64,000 nt of DNA from Halomonas sp. YLGW01 (GTDB taxonomy: Bacteria > Pseudomonadota > Gammaproteobacteria > Pseudomonadales > Halomonadaceae): the NCBI RefSeq assembly GCF_014840935.1, contig NZ_CP062005.1, positions 2,046,001 through 2,110,000 of the forward strand, written 5' to 3'. The notes under the pieces were generated by a model. That model was not told the DNA's origin, searched no databases, and was given only the letters and a program-made list of their open reading frames with translations. Below are positions 43,945 to 57,259 of the stretch, piece after piece. Position 1 is the first letter of the stretch; the number at the start of each line of letters is the position of its first letter. Both the position numbers and the translations under genes were made by a program.

Positions 43945-45393
43945 TTGTTGTCGTCTTCCCCGACCCCGCTATCCCGCTGGTATACGCAGACCCGCCTGCT
44001 GATGGGCCTGGCCTTGCCGATCTGTGGTGCCCAGCTCGCCCAGGCCGGCATGAGCACCGTCGATGTGATCATGACCGGCCGGCTCAGTGCCACCGACCTG
44101 GCCGCGGTCTCGGTGGGCTCGAGCCTGTGGCTGCCGCTGATGCTGTTCATGGCCGGCACCCTTATGGGGCTGACACCGATCGTCGCTCAGCTGCTCGGCG
44201 CCGAACGCACCGAAACGGTTCGCTCCCGAGTCCATCAGGCGCTGTGGGTCGCTCTCGCGATGGGACTGATCGCCGCCGTGTTGCTGCATCAGGCGGTGAT
44301 GCCGATCTTCACCTGGATGAGCGTGCCCCCAGCCGTCGCCGAGCGCTCGGCAGCCTACCTCGCCGCCGTGGCCTTCGGGCTACCCGGTTCGGCGCTATTC
44401 ATGGCGCTGCGGGCCTTCTCCGATGGCATGAACCACACCCGCCCCGCCCTCTGGATCAGCCTCCTGGGGCTCGCCGTGAACATTCCCTTCAACTACCTGC
44501 TGATCCATGGCGGCCCCGGCCTCGTCGAACTGTTCGGCGAGCACCTACCGGCGACACTCAAGGCCCTGCCAGCGCTGGGCGCGCTGGGCTGCGGCATCGC
44601 CACGGCGATCTCGATGTGGGCGATGGCTCTGGCCATGCTGCTCTACACCCGCCAGAGCCGTGCCTATGGGTCGGTCGCGCTATGGCAGTCACTGGCACGG
44701 CCACACCTCGCGCAGATCCGTGAACTGCTGTTCGTCGGCGTGCCGATCGGGGTGTCGATCTTCGTCGAGGTGACCCTCTTCACCCTGATCGCGCTGTTCA
44801 TCGCCAGTCTCGGCGAGGTCGTCGTCTCGGCTCACCAGGTGGCCCTCAACGTCACCTCGCTGCTGTTCATGCTGCCCTTGTCGCTGGGCATGGCCCTGAC
44901 GGTGCGGGTCGGCAACACCCTGGGGGCCGGCCACCTGGCCACCGCCCGATTCGTTGCCTGGCACGGCATCGCCCTGAGCCTTGTGATCGCCCTGTTCAAT
45001 GACCTGATCCTGTGGCTCGCCGCGGAACCCGTGCTGGCCCTGTACACTCACAACACCGAGGTGCAGCGCGTCGCCCTGTCACTGATCGGGCTGGCGATGA
45101 TCTATCAGGTGTCTGATTCCCTGCAGGTGAACATGGCCGGCGCCCTGCGCGGCTACAAGGACACCCGCATCATCATGATCATCACCCTGGTCGCCTACTG
45201 GCTCGTTGGGCTCGGCGGTGGTCATGTGCTGGGCATCGGTGCCCTGCCAGGCCTGCCAGGGCCACTCGGCGTCCATGGCTACTGGATTGGCCTGGTCGCG
45301 GGCCTGACGGTCGCGGCGGCGCTGCTGGGCATGCGGCTCCAGACCATCAGCAAGGCGGTGAGCAATGGAGAACGTAAGATTCAGGCCGGCTGA
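43945..45393 (+). CDS. MATE-family multidrug efflux transporter (NorM-like)
   Basis: A 482-aa, 12-helix Na+ or H+ driven exporter of cationic drugs. The first helices contain GLALPICGAQLAQAGMSTVD and VDVIMTGRLSATDLAAVS, as in NorM; a second MATE repeat starts near FVGVPIGVSIFVEVTLFT. The start is TTG 43945, with AAAGGAG six bases upstream; a second TTG (43948) follows directly. It overlaps the DUF3080 gene by 29 bases. Confidence 0.9.
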   Translation: MLSSSPTPLSRWYTQTRLLMGLALPICGAQLAQAGMSTVDVIMTGRLSATDLAAVSVGSSLWLPLMLFMAGTLMGLTPIVAQLLGAERTETVRSRVHQALWVALAMGLIAAVLLHQAVMPIFTWMSVPPAVAERSAAYLAAVAFGLPGSALFMALRAFSDGMNHTRPALWISLLGLAVNIPFNYLLIHGGPGLVELFGEHLPATLKALPALGALGCGIATAISMWAMALAMLLYTRQSRAYGSVALWQSLARPHLAQIRELLFVGVPIGVSIFVEVTLFTLIALFIASLGEVVVSAHQVALNVTSLLFMLPLSLGMALTVRVGNTLGAGHLATARFVAWHGIALSLVIALFNDLILWLAAEPVLALYTHNTEVQRVALSLIGLAMIYQVSDSLQVNMAGALRGYKDTRIIMIITLVAYWLVGLGGGHVLGIGALPGLPGPLGVHGYWIGLVAGLTVAAALLGMRLQTISKAVSNGERKIQAG

Positions 45394-46471
45394 CCATCGT
45401 CGGGTCGGACCAGGGGCATGGCAAAGGGTGGGGGAAGTGCTTCGGCTAGGCCTGATCGTCGGGGTAGCCCTGTCGCTTGCCGGCTGCGAACGAGGCGCCG
45501 AGGCCGAGGCGCTGCTGCAGGGCTATCAGCAGCGACTCGCCGCCGCACTCGATGTCACCCCCCCTTCTCCGACCTCCCCCGCCAATATTGCCGCCTTTCC
45601 CGATGAGGATGCCCGGCTCTTCGACATCCCCGAGACCCGCGAGGGCATACTCGATATCTATGCGCTGCGCGAGTGCCAGATCGCCGCGCTGGTCGCCAAT
45701 CGCAATAACCAGCTCGGGCGAGTGGCGGCTCCCAGCCAGCGCTGGCTCTATGAACTCAGGCTCTGGCGTCGCCTGCATGCCTGCCACCAGTCAGAGGTGG
45801 CCGAGCGGCTCGACGAGGACGATCGCCAACGCCTGGAGCGCCTGACCCGCATCAAGACCGAGCAGATGCCGATGGCCAGCTGGAACGCCCTGTTCGCCTC
45901 GGAGGAATGGACCGGCACCTTCTCCCGCGCCAGTGGCCCCCTGGCGCCCGATGCGCTTGGTCGTCCCGAAGAAGCATTGGCAGCGCTTGCGTACCTGCGC
46001 ACCATGACCGCACACCAGCTCGATCCTGACTGGCAACCGGATTCCGCCACCCTTGAGCACAACCTCAAGGCCCTGCGGGAGGCACCGTTCAGTGCCCAGG
46101 TGGTGCGCAGCCTTCAGCTGGTGGACCTGCGACTTCGGGAGACCAATCGGATGATGAGCCGGGCGATGGCCGAGGCTTCCTGCCCGATGACGGACGACGC
46201 CCAGGCGATGGAGCTAAGCCGCTACACCGACGACGAACTCCGTCCCTATCTCAAGAATCTCACTCGCGTGGCCGACGCTTGGCTTAGCGCCGTTGACGCC
46301 TTGCTCGATGCTCAGCGCGTCTCGCGCGAGGCCATCGAAGCCTATCGCCGAGACTGGCTGTCACTGGACCACCCGCGGGCTCCCTGGCAGCGCTTTCTGG
46401 ACGCTCGTCACACCCACCGCCAGCACTGGGCTCAGCTGATGCGGCACTGCAACAACGACGAGGAGACATGA
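45365..46471 (+). CDS. DUF3080 family lipoprotein
   Basis: A 368-aa lipoprotein. The signal ends LSLAGC (Cys 41). The mature protein is almost entirely helical with conserved-looking blocks such as PSQRWLYELRLWRRLHAC and WLSLDHPRAPWQRF that fit DUF3080. The function is unknown. It begins inside the end of the MATE gene, so translation is coupled. Confidence 0.8.
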   Translation: MENVRFRPADHRRVGPGAWQRVGEVLRLGLIVGVALSLAGCERGAEAEALLQGYQQRLAAALDVTPPSPTSPANIAAFPDEDARLFDIPETREGILDIYALRECQIAALVANRNNQLGRVAAPSQRWLYELRLWRRLHACHQSEVAERLDEDDRQRLERLTRIKTEQMPMASWNALFASEEWTGTFSRASGPLAPDALGRPEEALAALAYLRTMTAHQLDPDWQPDSATLEHNLKALREAPFSAQVVRSLQLVDLRLRETNRMMSRAMAEASCPMTDDAQAMELSRYTDDELRPYLKNLTRVADAWLSAVDALLDAQRVSREAIEAYRRDWLSLDHPRAPWQRFLDARHTHRQHWAQLMRHCNNDEET

Positions 46472-46558
46472 GGAAGACTTAACTTCCACGCACCGTCTGT
46501 GCTAATAGTGAAGCGAGGCCAGTCAAATGCCGTGATGACGCGCTTAAGGAGGGTTGCG

Positions 46559-47245
46559 ATGGGAATTCCGATGTCCCGCCCCGCTCAGGTCATCGACCTA
46601 GATGCCATGCGAAAGCGGCAACGCGCCAAGAAACGGCTAGTCCGGTTAGCCCCTGAACTGGATGGGCTGGAAATGCTCTACCACTTGGCCTCCGACCCGG
46701 AGACCCTGTACAGCATGCCCTTGCTCGCCTGGGGCATGCGCGAGGACGGGCAAGTCGTCGGCCTGGTACCCTGGATGGAGGCCCTGACACCGTGTCATCA
46801 CCTGGATGACCCGGAATATGGTCACTTCATAGGCTACCGGGACCCGGAGACCGAAGAGGTCTTCCAAGGCGCTCCTGACCACAAGGTCTTCGAACTGGAA
46901 CATGCGGCCGCCTATTTCGATTACGAGGAAACCTCGGAGCCCACCCTGATTCAGCAATTGCCGGATACTCAGGGCACCCATGCCCTGTGCATGGACGGTG
47001 AGGATGAGCCCTGGCAGCTCAAGCAGGTCTTCGGTTGGCGTCTCTACAGCAATGGCGACATCGAAGCGCTGCTGGTCGATGAGCACCGCGTGGAATCGAC
47101 TCCGGTAGTTCCCGGGGATGCCTGCCTGTATGCCGGGCATAGCCGCCATCAGGTGGTGTACTTCTTCCAACGGGTGATCGCCAATCGTATCAAGCAAGAG
47201 GATCCGGCGACTCTGGAGGCCCTGGCCCTGATGGTCAATCATTGA
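46559..47245 (+). CDS. Conserved hypothetical cytoplasmic protein
   Basis: A 228-aa protein not assigned to a family. AAGGAGGG five bases before ATG 46559 makes this the start rather than ATG 46499 or 46535. No signal or membrane segment was seen; aromatic and acidic residues are frequent (PLLAWGMREDGQVVGLVPWM, FGWRLYSNGDIEALLVDE). The last codons overlap a 41-nt palindrome. Confidence 0.72.
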   Translation: MGIPMSRPAQVIDLDAMRKRQRAKKRLVRLAPELDGLEMLYHLASDPETLYSMPLLAWGMREDGQVVGLVPWMEALTPCHHLDDPEYGHFIGYRDPETEEVFQGAPDHKVFELEHAAAYFDYEETSEPTLIQQLPDTQGTHALCMDGEDEPWQLKQVFGWRLYSNGDIEALLVDEHRVESTPVVPGDACLYAGHSRHQVVYFFQRVIANRIKQEDPATLEALALMVNH

Positions 47246-47260
47246 CCACCAGGGCCAGGG
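47220..47260. terminator. 41-nt near-perfect palindrome at convergent gene ends
   Basis: Two 20-nt arms with one mismatch around a single central base, overlapping the last eight codons and stop of the upstream gene and lying before the convergent tusA stop. It could end both transcripts. Confidence 0.7.
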
Positions 47261-47272
47261 GACGCGTCGCGG

Positions 47273-47524
47273 TCAGCCGAGACGAATCAGGTACAGATAG
47301 GTCTCTTCGTCCTCGCGCTGATGCACAAGCTCGTGACCGAGGAAACTGCAGAACTTCGGGATGTCACGGGTCGTCGCCGGATCGGTGGCGATTACCTTGA
47401 GAATCTCGCCCCGCGTCATGTCACGCACCTTGTTGTGCATCAACATGATCGGCTCGGGACAGTAAAGGCCACTCGTGTCCAACTCGGCATCGTGGTCTGG
47501 CAGGTCGTCAGGGTAATCGGCCAT
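47273..47524 (-). CDS. tusA: Sulfur carrier protein TusA
   Basis: An 83-aa persulfide carrier feeding tRNA 2-thiouridine and molybdenum-cofactor sulfur. The Cys-Pro-x-Pro active site is in [20 protein letters not shown], followed by [20 protein letters not shown]. The full-length family size is about 81 aa. No other tus genes are linked. Confidence 0.93.
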   Translation of the reverse strand: MADYPDDLPDHDAELDTSGLYCPEPIMLMHNKVRDMTRGEILKVIATDPATTRDIPKFCSFLGHELVHQREDEETYLYLIRLG

Positions 47525-47594
47525 CGGCTTCTCGATCGGTTTGCTAGTGAAAGACTACGTTCTAGGAGATGGTTGTGGGAGATGGAGCAGCACC

Positions 47595-47879
47595 ATGATT
47601 AAAGTACTCATCAGGCGACGCATCATGCCCGGGCTCGAGCAAGAATACGACCAGGCGGCGCGGAGCGCCATGCGAGCCTCGATCAACGCCAGCGGATTCA
47701 TTGCCGGTGAAAGTCTGTGCGAGCGCAACCACGCGGATCGACGCCTGCTCATTACCCAGTGGCGCGATCTTGCCGCCTGGAAGGCCTGGTATCAGGGGCC
47801 GGAACGCGAGCGCGTCATGCAACATGTCATGCCTCTCCTCGTCGAGGACGAGGAAATCAACCTCTACGAACACTGCTGA
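47595..47879 (+). CDS. Antibiotic biosynthesis monooxygenase-domain protein
   Basis: A 94-aa small ferredoxin-fold (ABM) protein. The domain runs IKVLIRRRIMPGLEQEYDQA to LITQWRDLAAWKAWYQGPER. GGAG lies before ATG 47595. Members include monooxygenases and signalling or dimer-only proteins, so the reaction is not predicted. It is divergent from tusA. Confidence 0.82.
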   Translation: MIKVLIRRRIMPGLEQEYDQAARSAMRASINASGFIAGESLCERNHADRRLLITQWRDLAAWKAWYQGPERERVMQHVMPLLVEDEEINLYEHC

Positions 47880-47948
47880 CAGCCGCCACGCCTGAGCGCC
47901 CTTCGGCCTGGTGGACAGGGTGACGGAAGCCTGGCTCCATTGCCCCGA

Positions 47949-49016
47949 CTAGTGCTTCAGGCGCACATGGACCGTGACTTCTTCCCGATCATGATACAGG
48001 TGGTGGCAGCGAATCTCGGCCGCGACGCCGGCGTGCTTGAGCTTCTCGTCCAGTCGCGACAGACACCGCGACACCTCCGCCCAGCGCTGCTTCATCGGCA
48101 GTTTGAGATTGAAGACCGCCTCGCGACACCAGCGCTTGACCAGCCAGCGCTCGACCATTTCCACCACACGGATCGGCTTGTCGACGATGTCGCAGACCAG
48201 CCAGTCGAGGCGATTGGGCGGCTCCCAGGTAAAACCATCCTCTCTCAGATGATCGACCTGGCCCGTCGCCATCAGGCCCTTGTCCATGGGGCCGTTATCG
48301 ATGGCATAGACGTACATCCCCTGGTGCACCAGCTGCCAGGTCCAGCCACCCGGTGCGGCCCCGAGATCGGCGGCCTGCATGCCCTCCCCCAGGCGCTCCT
48401 GCCACTCGTCTCGCGGCACGAAAACATGCCAGGCCTCCTCGAGCTTGAGGGTCGAGCGGCTGGGTGCATCCTTGGGCGAGCGCAAGCGCAGGATACCCCC
48501 CAGCCGCTCGCTGCGATTCCCTGGGAAACTCATGCCCAGCTGCACGCAATCCCCTGCGGTCCAGTACAGATGCAGACGCCGGCCGCCGGCCTTTCGCCGC
48601 AAGGCCCCACGCTTCTTCAGGATGGATTCTAGAGGACGCGAGAGCGCCTTGATCAAGGCGCTCAAGGCCTTGCCATCATTGGTGTCCGGGGTCTCCTGCC
48701 ACAGGCTCTCGAAGCTCCAGCCGCTGGCCACCACCTGCTCGATGATGGGCGTCAGGCGATCATCCCGGGACAGGCCATCAAGAGGCGGCAGAGCCACCAG
48801 GCTCTGGCGGGCAAACACCAGGGAGGCCAGCGGCAGATCTCGGTGCAGGGCATTGACCGGCTCGCCACCAGTAAGTATGAAACGCACGAACCCGGCGTTG
48901 GGGGTTGCCTGAGGGTAACCCGACCACCCTAGGTGAGCGGCCTTGTCGGCAACTTCGGCGCTGAGATCGTTCTCGAAGCCCGGACGGCAATAGAGCAGCA
49001 ACTGCTGGGGAATCAT
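47949..49016 (-). CDS. rlmM: 23S rRNA 2'-O-ribose C2498 methyltransferase RlmM
   Basis: A 355-aa SAM-dependent rRNA methylase. An N-terminal THUMP-like part precedes the Rossmann SAM motif ADLGAAPGGWTWQLVHQG; Asp in VCDIVDKPIRV and Lys in FNLKLPMKQRW are likely members of the K-D-K-E tetrad. The length matches E. coli RlmM. AGGAGGT lies upstream of ATG 49016. Confidence 0.94.
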   Translation of the reverse strand: MIPQQLLLYCRPGFENDLSAEVADKAAHLGWSGYPQATPNAGFVRFILTGGEPVNALHRDLPLASLVFARQSLVALPPLDGLSRDDRLTPIIEQVVASGWSFESLWQETPDTNDGKALSALIKALSRPLESILKKRGALRRKAGGRRLHLYWTAGDCVQLGMSFPGNRSERLGGILRLRSPKDAPSRSTLKLEEAWHVFVPRDEWQERLGEGMQAADLGAAPGGWTWQLVHQGMYVYAIDNGPMDKGLMATGQVDHLREDGFTWEPPNRLDWLVCDIVDKPIRVVEMVERWLVKRWCREAVFNLKLPMKQRWAEVSRCLSRLDEKLKHAGVAAEIRCHHLYHDREEVTVHVRLKH

Positions 49017-49127
49017 GTGACCTCCTGTGAAGGGGCGCTAGTCTAGCCGTCGACTGATGCGCTCACAAGCCGATCACATCACTCTAACAACAACCCATGC
49101 CTTGGCTACCCGGCGTTGAGGCCGCCC

Positions 49128-49601
49128 CTATCCCTTGCCGCGCAGCAGCGACTTGCTGCGCTCGAGGGCCTCGATGTCCTGCAACTGCACGTTGAGGGCA
49201 TTGGTCGAGATCATCACTTCCCACAGCGAGAAGACCAGCGACACCGACAGACTGATCAGGCTGATGCCGAACAACACCATGCCGAACAGCTCGAGGGACA
49301 TGAAGAGCGCAAACATCGACAGCGTACACAGCAGGAAGCTGAACACGCCGGCCATCTGCATGCGCTTGGTCAGGGTGATGCGCTTGCGCAGCAACAAGAT
49401 CTGGCGCGCGGTCATATCATGGTGCGAATCTCGTTCCTGCTCTGCCAGCTTGCGAATCAGCTGAGCCAGGCTCAGGAAGCGGTTGGTATAGGCGAGCAGC
49501 AGCAGGGAAATCGCCGGAAACAACAAGGCAGGCGTCGTCAGCGTCACGGTACTCTCCAGATAGGGCCAGACAGGGGCTTGAGCCAAATAGGCGTGAGCCA
49601 T
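49128..49601 (-). CDS. DUF2721 family membrane protein
   Basis: A 157-aa protein with three hydrophobic helices (about residues 20-38, 82-100 and 105-127) and a charged cytoplasmic segment including RKLAEQERDSHHD. It fits DUF2721, whose function is unknown. ATG 49601 lacks a strong ribosome site, and GTG 49545 is possible. Confidence 0.8.
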   Translation of the reverse strand: MAHAYLAQAPVWPYLESTVTLTTPALLFPAISLLLLAYTNRFLSLAQLIRKLAEQERDSHHDMTARQILLLRKRITLTKRMQMAGVFSFLLCTLSMFALFMSLELFGMVLFGISLISLSVSLVFSLWEVMISTNALNVQLQDIEALERSKSLLRGKG

Positions 49602-49671
49602 AGGCAGGCCAAGAATAATTCGACTTTAGTCTTATTATACCCAAAATCGACGCCACTTTTCTGCCGACATG

Positions 49672-49706
49672 AAAAAACCCCGGCCTCTGGGAGACCGGGG
49701 TTTTCT
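49672..49706 (-). terminator. Rho-independent terminator of the rRNA operon
   Basis: A 10-bp stem (AAAACCCCGG/CCGGGGTTTT) followed on the minus strand by T residues, 11 nt beyond the 5S gene. Confidence 0.92.
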
Positions 49707-49716
49707 CTGAATAAGT

Positions 49717-49833
49717 GCCTGACGATGACCTACTCTCGCATGGAGAAGCTCCACACTACCATCGGCGCTAAGCGGTTTCACTTCCGAGTTCGGCATGGGA
49801 TCGGGTGGTTCACGCTCGCTATGGTCGTCAGGC
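49717..49833 (-). rRNA. rrf: 5S ribosomal RNA
   Basis: About 117 nt on the minus strand with pairing ends (GCCTGACGAC and GTCAGGC) and the gammaproteobacterial core containing CCATGCCGAACTCGGAAGTG. It is the last gene of the rRNA operon; the ends are estimated by alignment to E. coli from memory. Confidence 0.95.
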
Positions 49834-49948
49834 GAAACGGGTTGATGAGTCGCCGTGGCGGCTCATCGCAATATGAAATCATGCTGACGAGATGCGTCTC
49901 GCGTATCCGTCAATTGTGCGCGTCATGCGCAGACCCCTTGGGGTTATA

Positions 49949-52833
<2,885 letters not shown>

Positions 52834-52947
52834 ATATAACCCGAAAGGGTCTGATCCGCGATGACGTCACGACAATTGCCGGATACGCTTGAGACGTATC
52901 TCGTGCTTCTTCCTCTCGGAAGAAACGTTTGTCAGCATGATTCATAT

Positions 52948-52959
52948 TGTTAAAGAGCG
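52948..52959 (-). promoter_or_regulatory. boxA antitermination element before 23S
   Basis: CGCTCTTTAACA on the minus strand in the tRNA-Ala to 23S spacer, matching the rRNA boxA consensus TGCTCTTTAACA except for its first base. It lets the Nus complex carry polymerase through the 23S gene. Confidence 0.8.
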
Positions 52960-53045
52960 ACTGTCGAACCGACAGTCACAAACCCGACATCATCATTTGT
53001 GATGATAGGTTTGTGACTGTGGACTCACAGGTGACTGTGTTGGGA

Positions 53046-53121
53046 TGGTGGAGCCTAGCGGGATCGAACCGCTGACCTCCTGCGTGCAAGGCAGGCGCTC
53101 TCCCAGCTGAGCTAAGGCCCC
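53046..53121 (-). tRNA. tRNA-Ala (anticodon TGC)
   Basis: A 76-nt cloverleaf with encoded CCA. The acceptor is GGGGCCT/AGGCTCC, the anticodon loop CTTGCACG reads TGC, and the T loop is GTTCGATCC. It is in the rRNA spacer, next to 23S. Confidence 0.97.
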
Positions 53122-53137
53122 TCTGACAAGTAAACAT

Positions 53138-53214
<77 letters not shown>

Positions 53215-53313
53215 GGCTTACTAACCACTGGGTCCGCGACCCAAACAGTCTTATGCTCTGGCCGATCAGATAATTCATTGTGGACACTTGCCGAGAAGAG
53301 GCGAGTCGTCGAT

Positions 53314-54854
<1,541 letters not shown>

Positions 54855-55027
54855 AAAATCATACGGTCTTACCTTTCCGAAGAAAGAAGCAGACCAAACT
54901 TGGCTCAAGGTTCAAACGTCTCAAAAAGTCAGCCGAATTGGCTTCCTTTGACGAGTCGCTTGCCTTGAAGTATCGGTGACTGATCACCCCTTCATCGACA
55001 AGCGCCCACATGAATTATCTGATCGAT

Positions 55028-55039
55028 TGTTAAAGAGCA
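55028..55039 (-). promoter_or_regulatory. boxA antitermination element in the 16S leader
   Basis: TGCTCTTTAACA on the minus strand, a perfect rRNA boxA, about 175 nt before the 16S 5' end. Confidence 0.88.
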
Positions 55040-55112
55040 GCTCCGAGCTCTTGAAGAGTGGAGCATCCCGCATCTGCCTGGCCGTTCGGCCGGCGCCCTG
55101 CGAGGAAGGCGT

Positions 55113-55140
55113 ATTCTACTGAATCGGCAGTGAATGTCAA
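55113..55140 (-). promoter_or_regulatory. rRNA promoter, proximal (TTGACA-N16-TAGAAT)
   Basis: On the minus strand, consensus TTGACA (55135-55140), a 16-nt spacer and TAGAAT (55113-55118). It is followed by a GC-rich start region as in stringently controlled rRNA promoters. Confidence 0.88.
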
Positions 55141-55214
55141 CCCTTGCTTTTGTTGCTCACTCTAGATGACCGAGCGAACCAGCGGCGAGTTGAGCGCCGA
55201 TTGAGTGGAGGAGC

Positions 55215-55242
55215 ATTCTACCGTTTCCGGCGTTTTTGTCAA
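55215..55242 (-). promoter_or_regulatory. rRNA promoter, distal (TTGACA-N16-TAGAAT)
   Basis: Hexamers and spacer identical to the proximal promoter: TTGACA at 55237-55242 and TAGAAT at 55215-55220. An A-tract-rich region lies upstream and could be an UP element. The two promoters are 102 bp apart. Confidence 0.88.
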
Positions 55243-55661
55243 TCCCGATATCGCCGAGCGATTCAAAAAACTTAAACAAAAACAAGTGCTTCCAACACCC
55301 TTTACCGCATCCGACGTTTGCTCGTCGGCGGCAGCGGATGCGTACTTTACGGATTATCGCGGACACACGCAAGGGCTTTTCTACGACTATCTTCAAAAAC
55401 TGTCTGACTGCCGTAAAGCCTCTCCAATCCATAAAGGTAGTTCAAGGCAAGCGGCCCCTCTATATGGATTATCTGGGCAACTAAGGAAGGACCATCCTGC
55501 TACCCGATAACCAGACACTGGCGAACCCCACTCATACTAAAGGTGGCCTTCTATCTCCCTAGTAAACATTGCGCACATCAAGGTGCACGTCACTCCCCGC
55601 CGCTATATGCCTATATATGCCTTACCTCTTCCCCCATATAGAGCACAGAGGACAGGCGGGC

Positions 55662-57146
55662 TCAGATCACCAAGAGGTCGACGAAGCGATGGACCGGGGT
55701 AGCCTCGAGGCGCGCCTGATCCTCGCACAGACTCATGATGTCGTCGCAGCGACGTGGCGCAAAGCGGGTCGCCAGGTTGGCCCTGAACTTCTCCTCGAGC
55801 AGCGGGATGCCCTCTTCGCGGCGTCGGCGGTGGCCGATGGGGTATTCGACGGCGACCTGCTCGGTCTTGCTGCCATCCTTGAAGAACACCTGAATGGCAT
55901 TGGCGATGGAGCGCTTGTCGGCCTCGAGATACTCGCGGGTATAGCGCTCGTCCTCCTGGATCTCCATCTTGTCGCGCAGCTGGTCGATGATCGGATGGTC
56001 CCGATGAAAGGTGTCTTCATAGTGCTCCGCGGTCAGGCTCCCGAAGGCCAGCGGCACGGCCGTCATGTACTGCAGGCAGTGATCTCGGTCGGCCGGATTG
56101 GCGAGGGCGCCCACCTTGGAGATGATGCGAATCGCCGACTCATGGGTGGTGATCACGATCTTGTCGACCTCATCGAGGCGATTCTTGACCTGCGGGTGAA
56201 GCGACATGGCGGCCTCGCAGGCGGTCTGCGCGTGAAACTCCGCCGGGAAGGCGATCTTGAACAGCACGTTCTCCATCACATAGGTGCCGTAGTCCTGACC
56301 GAAGCCGAACTGGCGCTGGGCCTCCGGCTTGATCTGCTGATCCTTGTTGGTCTTCGCGAACAGCACGTCATAGAAGCCCCACTGCGGGGCGCTGAGCACC
56401 CCGGGAATACCCATTTCACCTCGCATGGCGATATCGGCCAGACGCACGGCCCGCGAGGTGGCATCACCCGCGGCCCAGGACTTGCGCGAACCTGCATTAG
56501 GCGCATGGCGGTAGGTGCGCAGGCTCTGGCCGTCAACGAAGGCATGGGAAAGCGCAGCCAGCAGCTGCTCGCGATCGGCGCCCATCAGTTTGGCGACCAG
56601 CGCGGTGGAAGCCACCTTGACCAGCACGACATGATCGAGCCCCACCCGGTTGAAGGAGTTCTCCAGCGCGATCACGCCCTGTATCTCGTGGGCCATGATC
56701 ATGGCCTCGAGCACCGAGCGCATGGTCAACGGCGAGCGACCATCGGCGACCCGCTGCTGTGACAGATGATCGGCGATGGCGAGAATGCCACCCAGATTGT
56801 CAGACGGATGCCCCCACTCGGCGGCCAGCCAGGTGTCGTTGTAGTCGAGCCAACGGATGATGCAGCCGATATCCCAGGCTGCCTTGACCGGGTCGAGCCG
56901 GAAAGAGGTGCCAGGCACCCGAGCACCATGGGGCACCATCGTGCCCTCGACCAGCGGCCCCAGGTGCTTGGTGCACTCCGGAAAGCGCAGCGCCAAGAGG
57001 CCACAACCCAGGGTATCCATCAGGCAATGGCGCGCAGTCTCCAGGGCCTCGACGCTGTCGATGCGGTAGTCCAGGACATAGTCGGCGATCCGTTGCAGCT
57101 CGGCATCATAGTCCGGGCGGACATTGGCTTGTGCGGTGACGTCCAT
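55662..57146 (-). CDS. prpD: 2-methylcitrate dehydratase PrpD
   Basis: A 494-aa iron-sulfur-independent MmgE/PrpD-family dehydratase converting 2-methylcitrate to 2-methyl-cis-aconitate. Conserved segments include [35 protein letters not shown] and [25 protein letters not shown] lies before ATG 57146. It is the last gene of the prp operon and is partly redundant with AcnD plus PrpF, also encoded here. Confidence 0.95.
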   Translation of the reverse strand: MDVTAQANVRPDYDAELQRIADYVLDYRIDSVEALETARHCLMDTLGCGLLALRFPECTKHLGPLVEGTMVPHGARVPGTSFRLDPVKAAWDIGCIIRWLDYNDTWLAAEWGHPSDNLGGILAIADHLSQQRVADGRSPLTMRSVLEAMIMAHEIQGVIALENSFNRVGLDHVVLVKVASTALVAKLMGADREQLLAALSHAFVDGQSLRTYRHAPNAGSRKSWAAGDATSRAVRLADIAMRGEMGIPGVLSAPQWGFYDVLFAKTNKDQQIKPEAQRQFGFGQDYGTYVMENVLFKIAFPAEFHAQTACEAAMSLHPQVKNRLDEVDKIVITTHESAIRIISKVGALANPADRDHCLQYMTAVPLAFGSLTAEHYEDTFHRDHPIIDQLRDKMEIQEDERYTREYLEADKRSIANAIQVFFKDGSKTEQVAVEYPIGHRRRREEGIPLLEEKFRANLATRFAPRRCDDIMSLCEDQARLEATPVHRFVDLLVI

Positions 57147-57189
57147 GGCAGTTTCTCCTCTCCGGTGGCTTGGCTCCCCTCATTCCCGA

Positions 57190-57210
57190 CCTCTTCACTA
57201 TAGGAAGAGG
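57190..57210 (-). other. Stem-loop between prpF and prpD
   Basis: A 7-bp perfect stem (CCTCTTC/GAAGAGG) with a seven-base loop in the 113-nt gap. It may stabilise the upstream mRNA or reduce prpD expression; it has no U-tract. Confidence 0.45.
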
Positions 57211-57259
57211 CGTGCCCCCGGGCCCGTTGACTCGAGGCGCGACAACGCCAGACGGCCGA

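Larger units (their letters stand above)
54855..55661 (-). other. rRNA leader and promoter region
   Basis: About 800 nt without a protein gene. It holds the leader with boxA (55028-55039), two strong promoters (see 55113 and 55215), and an A/T-rich stretch at about 55262-55292 that could act as an UP element. A weaker third promoter candidate is TTGCGT-N17-TAAAGT at 55344-55372 (minus). Beyond about 55440 nothing is recognised up to the prpD stop. Confidence 0.75.
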
